A DNA stretch of 64,000 bases from NCBI RefSeq assembly GCF_900105555.1, contig NZ_FNTZ01000001.1, positions 4,219,001 through 4,283,000 of the forward strand. The letters run 5' to 3'. Both the position numbers and the translations under genes were made by a program. How positions within the stretch are numbered: the stretch's first letter is position 1; the number at the start of each line of letters is the position of its first letter. The notes beneath the pieces were generated by a model, which was given only the letters and a program-made list of their open reading frames with translations, did not search any database and was not told where the DNA came from. The stretch comes from Pseudomonas coleopterorum (GTDB taxonomy: Bacteria; Pseudomonadota; Gammaproteobacteria; Pseudomonadales; Pseudomonadaceae). Shown here piece after piece: positions 47,098 through 56,452 of the stretch.

Positions 47098-49116
47098 ATG
47101 TCATGCACTTCTCATCTGCCAAGCGCAGGCAATCGATCCACCGGGGGCTATCTACCCGGTATCGACGGCTTGCGCGCCATCGCGGTACTTGCCGTGATCG
47201 TCTTTCACGTCGAGTTCCTCGGGTTCCTTGCGGGGGGCTTCACCGGCGTGGACATGTTCTTTGTCATTTCCGGTTACGTCATCAGCCAGTCCCTGGCCGA
47301 ACGAGGTGACCGGCCTATGCGTGAGTACCTGCTGGAGTTCTATCGCCGCAGGGCCCTGCGTATCCTTCCGGCGCTGTTGGTAGTGCTGTTGGTCAGCGTG
47401 ATGCTGTCCGCCCTGTTGGTGCCGCCGGTGTGGCTCAGCAACCAGAACGACGAAACCGGCCTGGCCGCGTTTCTGGGCGTCAGCAACTTCACCCTGGCCT
47501 GGCAGAGCGACACGTATTTTTCACCCCGTGCCGAGTTCAATCCCTACCTGCACACCTGGTCACTGGGCGTGGAAGAGCAGTTCTACGTGATCTTTCCAGT
47601 GCTGTTTTTCTGCTGGCTGCGCTACCACACCACCCACCTGCTGGCCCGGATCGCATTGCCACTGCTGACCCTGGCGTCGCTGCTGTGGTGCGCGGTGCAG
47701 ACCCAGGCCGCGCCGTTGTCGGCGTTCTACCTGTTGCCCAGCCGGTTCTGGGAACTTGCGGCTGGAGCGCTGCTGTTTCAGATGTTGAGTACCACCACCG
47801 GTGCTCGGCGCGAGGCAACGCGGCCGCTGGTTCTGCTGGGCACCGGACTGGGGTTGCTGGTGGCTGGGTTCATGTGGACGCCCGCGCGCAGCTTTCCCTT
47901 TCCCTGGGCGCTGGTCACGGTGGTAGGTACTGCGTCGGCGATTGCCGGCATCGTGCTCGCTGGCGGCGATCGCTCCAGCTTACTGCACCGAATCTTGAGT
48001 GCGCGGCCAGTGACCTACCTGGGGCGCTTGTCCTATTCGCTGTACTTGTGGCACTGGCCGGTGGCCGTGTTCCTGCGCTGGACCGTTGGCCTGGAGACAG
48101 TGCTCGTACAGGTGCTGTACCCGCTGGTCGTGCTGGGTCTGGCTGCCGCTTCCTACCACTGGATCGAACAACCCATACGCCGTGGCCGAAGTGTGCTTCA
48201 ACGTCGTGCCAGCCTGACCCTCGGCGCGGCCCTGCTGGCCGTGGGGCTGTCTGCCTGGGCCGCCATGTGGACGGTGAACAATACCGAACGCCTGTCTTTG
48301 AGCACGGTCGCCGACAGTTACACCTGGCACGCCTACAAGCACTACCCCCGCGAACCCATCGAACCGATCGAGGACCCTGCACTGCAGGGTCGCCAATTGT
48401 TCGTGCTGGGCGACTCGCACACCGCTGCCTACCGCACGATGTTGAATATCGTCTCGCTGCGCTTGGGCATCGAGGTGGTGGAATACGAACGCGGCGGCTG
48501 CGCGGTGGTGAGTCTGCTGGCGGCCGATCCGCCCGCCTGCAGGGCCTGGCGAGACGCCGCCCTGGCCGATATTCGAGCACGTGCCAAGCCTGGGGACGTG
48601 GTGTTTCTGGCGTCATTGCGCATGCCGGAACTGGCGGGGCGCGATTGGCAGGGCGATGAGAAGGCGGTCTTTGCCCAGGCGCTCGGCGAGCACACCGCGC
48701 AAAAGGCACAAGAGGCTCGGGCTGCCGCCGACGTCGTGCTCACCCCTCTGCAGGCGGCTGGACTGACCGTGCTGATCGACGCGCCGGCGCCGGTGTTCAA
48801 GGCACCGGCAAACCGTTGCTCCGATGTGTTCAACCGCATGAACCCTGTATGCGCACCTGGATTGACAGTGGAGCGTGATCGGGTATTGCAGCTGCGTGCG
48901 CCACAGATGCATTTGCTGACGGTGTTGGCCCGTGAATACCCGATGCTGAAAGTCTGGGACCCGTTGCCGATTCTTTGCCCAGGCGCGACCTGCTCGGTAT
49001 ATGACACGGACGCGCAGCCGCTGTTCGCCGATGCCGACCATCTGAGCGGCCATGGCAATCGCGTGCTGGAGCCTTCGTTTACCCAGTTTTTGATACGCCT
49101 TTACCATCCGCTGTAG
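47098..49116 (+). CDS. OafA/YrhL-type acyltransferase with C-terminal SGNH domain
   Basis: A 672-residue inner-membrane O-acyltransferase likely acetylating a surface polysaccharide such as O-antigen. The acyltransferase-3 domain (about 15-375, ten or more helices) has GIDGLRAIAVLAVIVFHVEF with the catalytic His, GVDMFFVISGYVIS, and YLHTWSLGVEEQFYVIFPVL. The periplasmic SGNH-hydrolase-like domain (about 430-672) has LFVLGDSHTAAYRTM (GDS serine) and FADADHLSGHGN (catalytic DxxH). It is 119 bp downstream of the RHS gene on the same strand; a functional link is not shown. The target glycan is unknown. Confidence 0.88.
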   Translation: MSCTSHLPSAGNRSTGGYLPGIDGLRAIAVLAVIVFHVEFLGFLAGGFTGVDMFFVISGYVISQSLAERGDRPMREYLLEFYRRRALRILPALLVVLLVSVMLSALLVPPVWLSNQNDETGLAAFLGVSNFTLAWQSDTYFSPRAEFNPYLHTWSLGVEEQFYVIFPVLFFCWLRYHTTHLLARIALPLLTLASLLWCAVQTQAAPLSAFYLLPSRFWELAAGALLFQMLSTTTGARREATRPLVLLGTGLGLLVAGFMWTPARSFPFPWALVTVVGTASAIAGIVLAGGDRSSLLHRILSARPVTYLGRLSYSLYLWHWPVAVFLRWTVGLETVLVQVLYPLVVLGLAAASYHWIEQPIRRGRSVLQRRASLTLGAALLAVGLSAWAAMWTVNNTERLSLSTVADSYTWHAYKHYPREPIEPIEDPALQGRQLFVLGDSHTAAYRTMLNIVSLRLGIEVVEYERGGCAVVSLLAADPPACRAWRDAALADIRARAKPGDVVFLASLRMPELAGRDWQGDEKAVFAQALGEHTAQKAQEARAAADVVLTPLQAAGLTVLIDAPAPVFKAPANRCSDVFNRMNPVCAPGLTVERDRVLQLRAPQMHLLTVLAREYPMLKVWDPLPILCPGATCSVYDTDAQPLFADADHLSGHGNRVLEPSFTQFLIRLYHPL

Positions 49117-49146
49117 ACGCGGCGGCAGCACAGCCTTGGCGTGTTT

Positions 49147-49525
49147 CTGTAGCAGCGGCGCGAGCCGCGTCGGCGGTGCGTGCGGTGTACCTGGAGGACC
49201 GCGTTGAGGCCGGACGCGGCTTGCACCGCTGCTACAGGGGATCGCAGTATTTCTGTAGCAGCGGCGCGAGCCGCATCGACGGTGCATGCGGTGTACCTGA
49301 AAGACCGCGTTGAGGCCGGACGCGGCTTGCGCCGCTGCTACAGGGGATCGCGGTGTTTCTGTAGCAGCGGCGCGAGCCGCGTCGGCGGTGCATGCGGTGT
49401 ACCTGAAAGACCGCGTTGAGGCCGGACGCGGCTTGCACCGCTGCTACAGGGGATCGTGGTGTTTCTGTAGCAGCGGCGCGAGCCGCGTCGGCGGTGCATG
49501 CGGTGTACCTGGAGGACCGCGTCCG
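49147..49525. repeat. second tandem array of family-2 REP units, 106-bp period
   Basis: Starts with half a unit (CTGTAGCAGCGGCGCGAGCC), then three full units beginning GACGCGGCTTGC at 49213, 49319 and 49425 (spacing 106), ending with a partial linker near 49525. Hairpin arms and the linker GCATGCGGTGTACCTG are nearly identical to the array at 34542-35031 and in the same orientation. It lies between the convergent acyltransferase and etfB-like genes. Confidence 0.95.
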
Positions 49526-49563
49526 GAGTCGGCGCGTTGGCACTGCAGCAACGCGCGATGATC

Positions 49564-50334
49564 TCAACGCACCACACCTTCCTCGATCAACGCCTTGAGC
49601 ACCGCCTGCGCGCCCTCCTCGGCGCTCAGGCCCTTGAGCACCTGCCCCCCGCCGCCGCTGGCCTTGGCCGTGGCGGCTTTCATGCGGTCGGCGCCGCTTT
49701 TGGCCTTGATCACCTTGAGCCGTTTGGGCCGGGGCTTGGCCGGTTGCAGTTCGGCGCTGTCGAACAGCTCGTCGTTTATCACTTCCACCTCATCGACCGC
49801 CAGCCTACCCCGTTGAGCGGGGCCATAGGCGCTTTGCCGGGGTTTGGGCGCCGCGTTGTCGACCGTGGCCAGCAAGGGCAGGCGCACGCTCAACCGACGT
49901 CGCTGACCACGGGGCAAAGCTTGCAACACCTGCGCTACCCCATTGTCGATGGACTCCACCTCCGCCAAACCCACGATCATCGGCCAGCCGAGCTTTTCGG
50001 CCAACAGAAACGGCAACATGCCCGAACCTTCGCCGGTTTCGGCCTGGGTCCCGGTCAGCACCAGCTGGGCGCCGGCGCCTTGCAGGTAGTCGCACAGTAC
50101 CGGCAGCGCATCGGCGCCCTGCGGCTGCTCGAGCACGTGCAACTGTTGCAGGCCCATGCCCAGATAGGCGCGCAGGGCTGGCTCGGCGACGTCACCGGCA
50201 TGCAGCACCTGCAAGTCGTCGCCCGCCAATTGCAGGCCCAGCTCCACGGCGCGCGAGTCCTGGTCGGCGCGCCGAGGCCGGCCGGAGGTCGGGTGGGCGC
50301 CGATGGAAACCAGACTGATGACCTTGGTGTTCAT
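49564..50334 (-). CDS. electron transfer flavoprotein beta-like subunit of the dimethylglycine operon
   Basis: A 256-residue EtfB-family protein starting MNTKVISLVSIGAHPTSGRP. The family AMP/electron-partner region is recognisable (GAQLVLTGTQAETGEGSGML, then PFLLAEKLGWP), and RRRLSVRLPLLATVDN matches the EtfB core. The C-terminal 60 residues are Lys/Ala-rich and atypical. It follows the etfA-like gene by 28 bp in the dgc operon and corresponds to PA5401. It probably carries electrons from DgcA/DgcB to the respiratory chain rather than serving fatty-acid oxidation. Confidence 0.82.
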   Translation of the reverse strand: MNTKVISLVSIGAHPTSGRPRRADQDSRAVELGLQLAGDDLQVLHAGDVAEPALRAYLGMGLQQLHVLEQPQGADALPVLCDYLQGAGAQLVLTGTQAETGEGSGMLPFLLAEKLGWPMIVGLAEVESIDNGVAQVLQALPRGQRRRLSVRLPLLATVDNAAPKPRQSAYGPAQRGRLAVDEVEVINDELFDSAELQPAKPRPKRLKVIKAKSGADRMKAATAKASGGGGQVLKGLSAEEGAQAVLKALIEEGVVR

Positions 50335-50362
50335 GGTTGAGCCTCTCTCATCGAGTCGTGCC

Positions 50363-51583
50363 TCAGGCAGCGTCGCGTTTGGCCGGGTTGCGGTAGGCCT
50401 GGATGGCGTCGATCAAGGCCAGCATGATCGCCTGGCTGTCGCCGATCACCGACAGGTCCGCGCGCTTGATCATGTCGCAGCCGGGATCCAGGTTGATGGC
50501 AATGACCTTGTCGCAGCCGCCGATGCCCTGCAAATGCTGGATCGCACCGGAGATACCCACGGCCACATAGACCCGTGCGGTCACCCAGGTACCACTGGCG
50601 CCCACCTGCCGGTCGCGAAGCATGAAGCCATCGTCCACCGCTACCCGCGAAGCCCCTTCGGTCGCGCCCAGCGCCTGGGCGGTGCGGTGGAACAATTCCC
50701 AATCCTTCACCCCGTTGCCGCCGGAGAAGATGAATTCGGATTCGGCCATCGGGATGGCCGCAGGGTCGACCGCCACGGCACCCAGGTCCTCGATGCGCGG
50801 CAGGCTGCGCGCCACGGCGGTGGACAACGCCACCGGCAGCATTTCGTGACGGGTTTCATCCACCGGTTCGGCGCATTCGGCGGCCGCCAGCATCAAGCGC
50901 GGCAGCGGCCGGGCAATGTCCTGCTGGCCGGCACCGGCACGGCTGACGCACTGGCCATCCTTGACCTGCCATACCCGTGTCGCGGGGCGCTCACCCAGAC
51001 GAGCGGCAAAACGCCGTCCCAGTTCGCCACCGCCAGTGCGGCTGTCCGGCAGCAGCCAGTGCCGCGGGGCGAACTGGTTATCCACAGCCTGCAGGCCCTG
51101 AATGCGCTGCTCGGGTGCATAGCCTTCGAATTCGTTGCCATCGAGCACCAGCAAACGATCCACGCCGGCTGTGTCGAAGGAAGTTTCCTTGTGCTCGCCG
51201 AAAACGATGGCCAGTACCGCACCGCCCTCTGCGGCGAGTCGATGCGCCAGGCCCAGCAGATCGCGATCGTGACTGCTCAGGCGGCCACCGACCATGTCCG
51301 GTACCACTGCAACATAGAACGCTGGCGCCGCTACTTGATGCAGCGGCAGTTGCACGGTCGTCGTCGCCGAACGCTTGCTGCCACCGCCCTGTTGAGCACC
51401 GCTGCGATCGATTCGCTTGACGCCGTTGGGACCGAGGAAACCGATGCCATGGGGGTTCTTGCGCATCACCCCGTTGGGTCCCATCCACGCACTGGCCTGT
51501 GGCTGCATGGCACTGTGCAACGGGTGCAGCCGGTTGCGGGCGATCCACTCGGCCCGCGGATCGCGGCGAATAATGTCGCTCAT
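50363..51583 (-). CDS. electron transfer flavoprotein alpha-like subunit of the dimethylglycine operon
   Basis: A 406-residue EtfA-family protein, longer than standard EtfA (about 310) because of an N-terminal extension of about 80 residues that includes MGPNGVMRKNPHGIGFLGPN. The C-terminal FAD domain is clear: FIFSGGNGVKDWELFHRTAQ, VGASGTWVTARVYVAVGISG and AIQHLQGIGGCDKVIAINLD. The start ATG shares one base with the dgcB stop (TGATG). Corresponds to PA5400. With the beta-like neighbour it forms a dedicated electron carrier for dimethylglycine demethylation (inferred from operon). Confidence 0.88.
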   Translation of the reverse strand: MSDIIRRDPRAEWIARNRLHPLHSAMQPQASAWMGPNGVMRKNPHGIGFLGPNGVKRIDRSGAQQGGGSKRSATTTVQLPLHQVAAPAFYVAVVPDMVGGRLSSHDRDLLGLAHRLAAEGGAVLAIVFGEHKETSFDTAGVDRLLVLDGNEFEGYAPEQRIQGLQAVDNQFAPRHWLLPDSRTGGGELGRRFAARLGERPATRVWQVKDGQCVSRAGAGQQDIARPLPRLMLAAAECAEPVDETRHEMLPVALSTAVARSLPRIEDLGAVAVDPAAIPMAESEFIFSGGNGVKDWELFHRTAQALGATEGASRVAVDDGFMLRDRQVGASGTWVTARVYVAVGISGAIQHLQGIGGCDKVIAINLDPGCDMIKRADLSVIGDSQAIMLALIDAIQAYRNPAKRDAA

Positions 51584-53535
51584 CAGTTCACCTCCGCGGC
51601 GACTTCACGTTTGACCGGAACCGGCTTTACTGGCGCGACAGGCTCTTCCTGCAATGCCTCGGCCACTAGTTCGGCGATGTCCTTGATCAAGGGCCGCGGT
51701 TCGACCACGCCTTCGAGCATGGCCGTGCATTGCGGGCAGCCGACGGCGACCAGTTCGGCCTGAGTCTCGCGAATGTCTTCCATGCGCATATCAGGAATCC
51801 GCTGCTTGCCGGGAATGTCGGTGATCGGCGCGCCGCCGCCACCACCGCAGCAACGGGAACGGAAGCCCGAGCGCTGCATTTCCCTGACCTCGATGCCCAA
51901 GGCCTTGAGCACGTCGCGTGGCGCCTGGTACTCGCCGTTGTAGCGGCCCAGGTAGCACGGGTCGTGGTAGGTGACGCTACCCCCCTTGTGTTGGCCGAGC
52001 TTGAGCTTGCCCGCAGTGACCAGTTCAGCCATGAAGGTGCTGTGGTGCAGTACTTCGTAGTGACCGCCCAAGGCACCGTATTCGTTCTTCAAGACATGAA
52101 AGCTGTGCGGATCGCAGGTGACGATGCGCTTGAAGCTGTACTTGCCCAAGGTGCCGATATTGCGCTTGGCCAGCAGCTGGAAGGTCGCCTCGTCGCCTAG
52201 TCGCCGGGCCACGTCGCCGCTGTCGCGTTCTTCGAGACCCAGCACGGCGAAATCGACCTTGGCGGCTTTCAGCACCTTGACGAAGGCGCGCAGGGTGCGC
52301 TGGTTGCGCATGTCGAAAGCGCCGTCGCCAACCCAGAACAGCACATCGGCGTTTTTCTTGTCGCCGAACAGCTGCAGATTCAGGTCTGCGGCCCAGTTCA
52401 TGCGGCCGCCGGGGTTGAAGCCGCCGGGGTTGTCGGTGGCGATCAGGTTGTCCAGCACTTCGGCGCCCTTGTTGGGGGTGGCGCCTTTTTCCAGCGTCAG
52501 GTGGCGGCGCATGTCGACGATGGCGTCGACGTGCTCGATCATCATCGGGCACTCTTCCACACAGGCGCGGCAGGTGGTGCACGACCACAGCGTGTCGGCA
52601 TCGACCAGCCCGTTGACGATCGGCTGATGGGGATTGCCGCCGTGCTCGCCGATGGCCTTGCCAGGGTACGGGCTGCCAGCGAACCTGGCATCGGTGCCAC
52701 CGGCCAGGCCCACGACCATGTCCTGAATGAGCTTCTTGGGGTTCAGCGGCTGGCCAGCGGCGAACGCCGGGCAGGCGGCCTCGCACTTACCGCACTGCAC
52801 GCAGGCATCGAAGCCCAGCAACTGGTTCCAGGTGAAGTCCTTGGGCTTTTCCACACCCAGCGGTGCCGTGGGGTCATTCAGATCCAGCGGCTTCAGGCCG
52901 GTCGAGCGACCGCCGCCGAAGCGCTCGGCGCGGCGGTGCCAGGCCAGGTGCAAGGCGCCGGCGAAGGCGTGCTTCATCGGGCCGCCCCAGGTCAGCCCGA
53001 GAAACAACTCGGATACGCCCCAGGCCACGCCGATGCCCAGTACCACGGCCAGCACCCAGCCGCCGAAGTTCATCGGCAGGATACCGGCCACCGGCAAGGT
53101 AGCGATGAAGAAGGTCGCCGAGAACATCAGCAGGCTTTTCGGCAGGCGCATCCACGGGCCCTTGGACAAGCGCGCGGGCGGGTTGAGGCGGCGGGCGTAG
53201 ACGAAGCAGGCCCCGACGAACATCAGCGCCGTGGCCAACAGCAGCGCGTAGCCAAGAATACGGTTGTGCAGGCCGAAGCCGTGCACCAACACCGCCAGCA
53301 CCGCCGCCAACACCGCGCCACCGGCCGTGGCCACGTGGGTATTGGCGATGTATTTGTCGCGGGCGACCACATGGTGCAAGTCGACCATGTAGCGCTTGGG
53401 CATGGCCAGCAGGCCGCCCAGCAGATCGACCTGTGAAGGCCGGCCGCGGCGCCACATATTGATTCGCCGCACCGCGCCCAGGACAGCCAGGGCCAGGGCG
53501 GCGAACAGCAGGATGGGAAGCAGTGTATTGAGCAT
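51583..53535 (-). CDS. dgcB: dimethylglycine demethylase subunit DgcB
   Basis: A 650-residue membrane-anchored iron-sulfur protein required with DgcA for dimethylglycine to sarcosine. The N-terminus has several hydrophobic helices (about 1-185, e.g. LPILLFAALALAVLGAVRRI). Two 4Fe-4S clusters follow (CVQCGKCEAACPAF and CTTCRACVEECPMM), then CCG-type cysteine-rich domains (VTCDPHSFHVLKNEYGALGG, TYHDPCYLGRYNGEYQ, RSRCCGGGGGAP, GCPQCTAMLEG) as in heterodisulfide-reductase-like proteins. It begins MLNTLLPILLFAAL at 53535; longer frames run into a REP. Overlaps the etfA-like gene by 1 nt. Confidence 0.93.
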   Translation of the reverse strand: MLNTLLPILLFAALALAVLGAVRRINMWRRGRPSQVDLLGGLLAMPKRYMVDLHHVVARDKYIANTHVATAGGAVLAAVLAVLVHGFGLHNRILGYALLLATALMFVGACFVYARRLNPPARLSKGPWMRLPKSLLMFSATFFIATLPVAGILPMNFGGWVLAVVLGIGVAWGVSELFLGLTWGGPMKHAFAGALHLAWHRRAERFGGGRSTGLKPLDLNDPTAPLGVEKPKDFTWNQLLGFDACVQCGKCEAACPAFAAGQPLNPKKLIQDMVVGLAGGTDARFAGSPYPGKAIGEHGGNPHQPIVNGLVDADTLWSCTTCRACVEECPMMIEHVDAIVDMRRHLTLEKGATPNKGAEVLDNLIATDNPGGFNPGGRMNWAADLNLQLFGDKKNADVLFWVGDGAFDMRNQRTLRAFVKVLKAAKVDFAVLGLEERDSGDVARRLGDEATFQLLAKRNIGTLGKYSFKRIVTCDPHSFHVLKNEYGALGGHYEVLHHSTFMAELVTAGKLKLGQHKGGSVTYHDPCYLGRYNGEYQAPRDVLKALGIEVREMQRSGFRSRCCGGGGGAPITDIPGKQRIPDMRMEDIRETQAELVAVGCPQCTAMLEGVVEPRPLIKDIAELVAEALQEEPVAPVKPVPVKREVAAEVN

Positions 53536-53589
53536 GGTGAAGCCCCTGCGGACCAATAGGTCCCAATAACGGGAAGCCGACGCGGACTC

Positions 53590-53696
53590 TGTGGGAGCGG
53601 GCTCTGTGAGAGCGGGTCGGCCGGCGTTCCGGTCTGCCCGCGAAAGAGGCACCGCGGGGGTCCAATTCGCGGGCAAAGCCCGCTCCCACAGAGATC
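53590..53696. repeat. REP pair, family 1, rearranged
   Basis: Left part GTGGGAGCGGGCTCTGTGAG with GTCTGCCCGCGAAAGAGGC; right part TTCGCGGGCAAAGCCCGCTC with CCACAG. Lies in the 180-bp gap between dgcA and dgcB within the same operon. It may tune the ratio of the two transcripts. Confidence 0.82.
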
Positions 53697-53715
53697 ACAG
53701 TGCACCGGGACGGCG

Positions 53716-55776
53716 TCAAAAATCCTTGCACAGGCGCAGCGCGTCGTAGATCGCGGCGTGGGTGTTGCGCTGGGCCACGCAGTCGCCGATGCGAAACAGC
53801 AGATAGTCGTCGCCCGTGGTACTCAACGACGGCTGCGGCTGAATCGCGAACAGGGCATCGATGTCCATCTGGCCCTTGTTGCGCGAACCCTGCTTGAGTT
53901 CGTAATAGAGCCTCTCGTCGGGCCGCACGCCGTTCTCCACCACCACCTGATCGACCACCCGTTCTTCCTTGGCGCCGGTGTATTCGTTCTCCAGCACCGC
54001 CACCAGCTTGTCGCCTTCGCGGTAGACCTTTTCCAGCATGAGGTCGCCGGTCATGATCACCTCCTTGGGGTACATGCTGCGGTAGTAGGTAGGGAACGAC
54101 GTACCGCCGATGGCCACGCCCGGCTTGATGTCGTCGGTGACGATCTCGACCTGGCTGCCCTTGTCGGCCAGGAAGTCGGCCACCGACATGCCGGTGAACT
54201 CGCAGATGGTGTCGTACACCAGGACGTTCTTGCCCGGCGCGACCTTGCCGTCGAGCACGTCCCAGCTGCTGACCACCAGACCCTCGGCGGCGCCCCAGTG
54301 CTCGCCCTGCTCCAGAAACGGATGACCGCCCACGGCCAGCACGACGATGTCCGGGCGCAGGTCCATGATGGTGTCGGCATCGGCGGCAGTGCCCAGGCGC
54401 AGATCGACTTTCAAGCGTGCCAGCTCCAACTGGAACCAGCGGGTGATGCCAGCGATCTGGTCACGCTGCGGCGCCTTGGAGGCCGTGGTGATCTGACCGC
54501 CGATGAATTCCTTCTTCTCGAACAGGGTCACGTCGTGGCCGCGTTCGGCCGACACCCGTGCCGCTTCCATGCCGGCCGGACCGGCACCGACGATCACCAC
54601 CTTGCGCTTGACGCCGGTGGACTTCTCGATGATGTGCGGCACGCCCATGTATTCCCGCGACGTGGCGGCGTTCTGAATGCACAGTACGTCCAGGCCTTGA
54701 TACTGCCGGTCGATGCAGTAGTTGGCGCCCACGCACTGCTTGATCTGATCGACCTGGCCCATCTTGATCTTGGCGATCAGGTGCGGGTCGGCGATGTGCG
54801 CGCGGGTCATGCCGACCATGTCCACGTAGCCGCCTTCCAGAATGCGCGTGGCCTGATTCGGGTCCTTGATGTTCTGCGCGTGCAGCACCGGGATGTTCAC
54901 CACTTCCTTGATGCCGGCCGCCAGGTGCAGGAACGGCTCCGGCGGATAACTCATGTTGGGAATGACGTTGGCCAGGGTGTTGTGGGTGTCGCAACCCGAG
55001 CCCACCACGCCGAGGAAATCGAGCATGCCGGTGTCGCTGTAGTACTTGGCGATTTCCTTCATGTCCTCGTGGCTGAGACCGTCGGGATGGAACTCGTCGC
55101 CGCAGATGCGCAGGCCCACGCAGAAGTCGTCGCCGACTTCCTTGCGCACGGCCTTGATCACCTCGATGCCGAAGCGCATGCGGTTTTCGAAGCTGCCGCC
55201 CCACTCGTCGGTACGCTTGTTGACCCGTGGGCTCCAGAACTGGTCGATCATGTGCTGGTGCACCGCCGACAGCTCCACGCCGTCCAGGCCACCGGCCTTG
55301 GCCCGCGCCGCGGCACTGGCGTAGTTGCCGATCACCCGCCAGATCTCTTCGGGCTCAATGGTCTTGCAGGTGGCGCGGTGCACCGGCTCGCGAATGCCCG
55401 AAGGCGACATCAGCGTCGGCCAGTGCTCGCCGTCCCAGCGCGAACGACGGCCCATGTGGGTGATCTGGATCATGATCTTGGCGCCATGCTTGTGCATGGC
55501 ATCGGCCAGGTTCTGGAAGTGCGGAATGATCTTGTCGGTGGCCAGGTTCACCGATTTCCACCAGCCCTGAGGGCTGTCGATGGCCACGCTGGAGGAGCCG
55601 CCGCAGATGGCCAGGCCTATCCCGCCTTTTGCTTTCTCTTCGTAGTATTTGACGTAACGATCGGTGGTCATGCCGCCATCGGTGGCGTAGACCTCGGCGT
55701 GCGCGGTGCTGAGCACGCGGTTGCGGATCGTCAGCTTGCCGATCTGGATCGGCTGGAACATCGCTTCGAAAGCCAT
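53716..55776 (-). CDS. dgcA: dimethylglycine demethylase subunit DgcA (OYE-like, FMN/FAD/4Fe-4S)
   Basis: A 686-residue flavoprotein of the trimethylamine-dehydrogenase/2,4-dienoyl-CoA reductase type catalysing oxidative demethylation of dimethylglycine. The N-terminal old-yellow-enzyme barrel (1-370) shows MFQPIQIGKLTIRNRVLSTA, GGLDGVELSAVHQHMIDQFW and RVNKRTDEWGGSFENR. A 4Fe-4S motif follows (CVGANYCIDRQYQGLDVLC). The C-terminal FAD/NAD domains begin KVVIVGAGPAGMEAARVSAE. Length and operon place match PA5398. The ATG at 55776 is 18 bp after the DUF5943 gene stop. Confidence 0.94.
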   Translation of the reverse strand: MAFEAMFQPIQIGKLTIRNRVLSTAHAEVYATDGGMTTDRYVKYYEEKAKGGIGLAICGGSSSVAIDSPQGWWKSVNLATDKIIPHFQNLADAMHKHGAKIMIQITHMGRRSRWDGEHWPTLMSPSGIREPVHRATCKTIEPEEIWRVIGNYASAAARAKAGGLDGVELSAVHQHMIDQFWSPRVNKRTDEWGGSFENRMRFGIEVIKAVRKEVGDDFCVGLRICGDEFHPDGLSHEDMKEIAKYYSDTGMLDFLGVVGSGCDTHNTLANVIPNMSYPPEPFLHLAAGIKEVVNIPVLHAQNIKDPNQATRILEGGYVDMVGMTRAHIADPHLIAKIKMGQVDQIKQCVGANYCIDRQYQGLDVLCIQNAATSREYMGVPHIIEKSTGVKRKVVIVGAGPAGMEAARVSAERGHDVTLFEKKEFIGGQITTASKAPQRDQIAGITRWFQLELARLKVDLRLGTAADADTIMDLRPDIVVLAVGGHPFLEQGEHWGAAEGLVVSSWDVLDGKVAPGKNVLVYDTICEFTGMSVADFLADKGSQVEIVTDDIKPGVAIGGTSFPTYYRSMYPKEVIMTGDLMLEKVYREGDKLVAVLENEYTGAKEERVVDQVVVENGVRPDERLYYELKQGSRNKGQMDIDALFAIQPQPSLSTTGDDYLLFRIGDCVAQRNTHAAIYDALRLCKDF

Positions 55777-55794
55777 GGCGGCGTCTTCCTCGAC

Positions 55795-56325
55795 TTACAA
55801 CGGTTTCACGGTGAAGAGGCCATCTTCGTGACCTTCTTCGGAGCCGCCGTAGACTTGCTCGGCGACGGTACGAATGCTGCTGCCGCGGGCGGCGAGAATC
55901 TGGTCCATGGCCCCGGCGAACCAGCCGGTGAACATGTAGTCGACCTTGCGCCCGACCTTGCCGTACACGTAGACGAAGCAGGAGTGTTCCAGCTTGACGC
56001 TGCAGGTGCCTTTATCCAGATCGATGTCCTGGATCTTGAACAGCCCCCAGCCGCGCTGCGACAGACGCTTCATGTAGTGCTCGAACACCGCGACGCCTTC
56101 CAGGCCATGGCATTCGGCTTCTTTCTCGCACCAGTGCCAGGCGGATTTGTAGCCGGCCTTGTAGAGGATCTCCGCATAGGCGTCGGCGCCCAGCACTTCC
56201 TCGATGCCCATGTGGTTGTTGACGAAGAAGTGGCGTGGTACGTACAGCATCGGCAGGGCGTCGGAAGTCCAGACGCCGGTTTCGCTATCGACTTCGATGG
56301 GCAGTTGCGGGGCGATCTTGGCCAT
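55795..56325 (-). CDS. DUF5943 protein of the dimethylglycine operon
   Basis: A 176-residue soluble protein starting MAKIAPQLPIEVDSETGVWT. It corresponds to PA5397, always found between the M19-like gene and dgcA in pseudomonads. It has no signal peptide; features are WHWCEKEAECHGLEGVAVFE and KLEHSCFVYVYGKVGRKVDY, with the closing CFVY/G..DYMFTGWFAGAM pattern reminiscent of 4-vinyl-reductase (V4R)-type small-molecule or chaperone domains. A role in assembling DgcA/DgcB is possible but not shown. GGAG lies 8 bases before the ATG at 56325. Confidence 0.82.
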   Translation of the reverse strand: MAKIAPQLPIEVDSETGVWTSDALPMLYVPRHFFVNNHMGIEEVLGADAYAEILYKAGYKSAWHWCEKEAECHGLEGVAVFEHYMKRLSQRGWGLFKIQDIDLDKGTCSVKLEHSCFVYVYGKVGRKVDYMFTGWFAGAMDQILAARGSSIRTVAEQVYGGSEEGHEDGLFTVKPL

Positions 56326-56378
56326 GTGCTTGAACTCCGGAATCAGTAGTTGGCTGCCACGAGCAAACACCGGGTTGC

Positions 56379-56409
56379 GGCGTTCGCGGGCAGAGCCCGC
56401 TCCCACAGG
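56379..56409. repeat. single family-1 REP
   Basis: CGTTCGCGGGCAGAGCCCGC followed by TCCCACAGGG, one REP unpaired. It sits in the 127-bp gap between the M19-like gene and the DUF5943 gene. Confidence 0.88.
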
Positions 56410-56452
56410 GGTGAGCGGCTGGAATAAGAAATGCGGCGTGTCAGGTCGGGCG

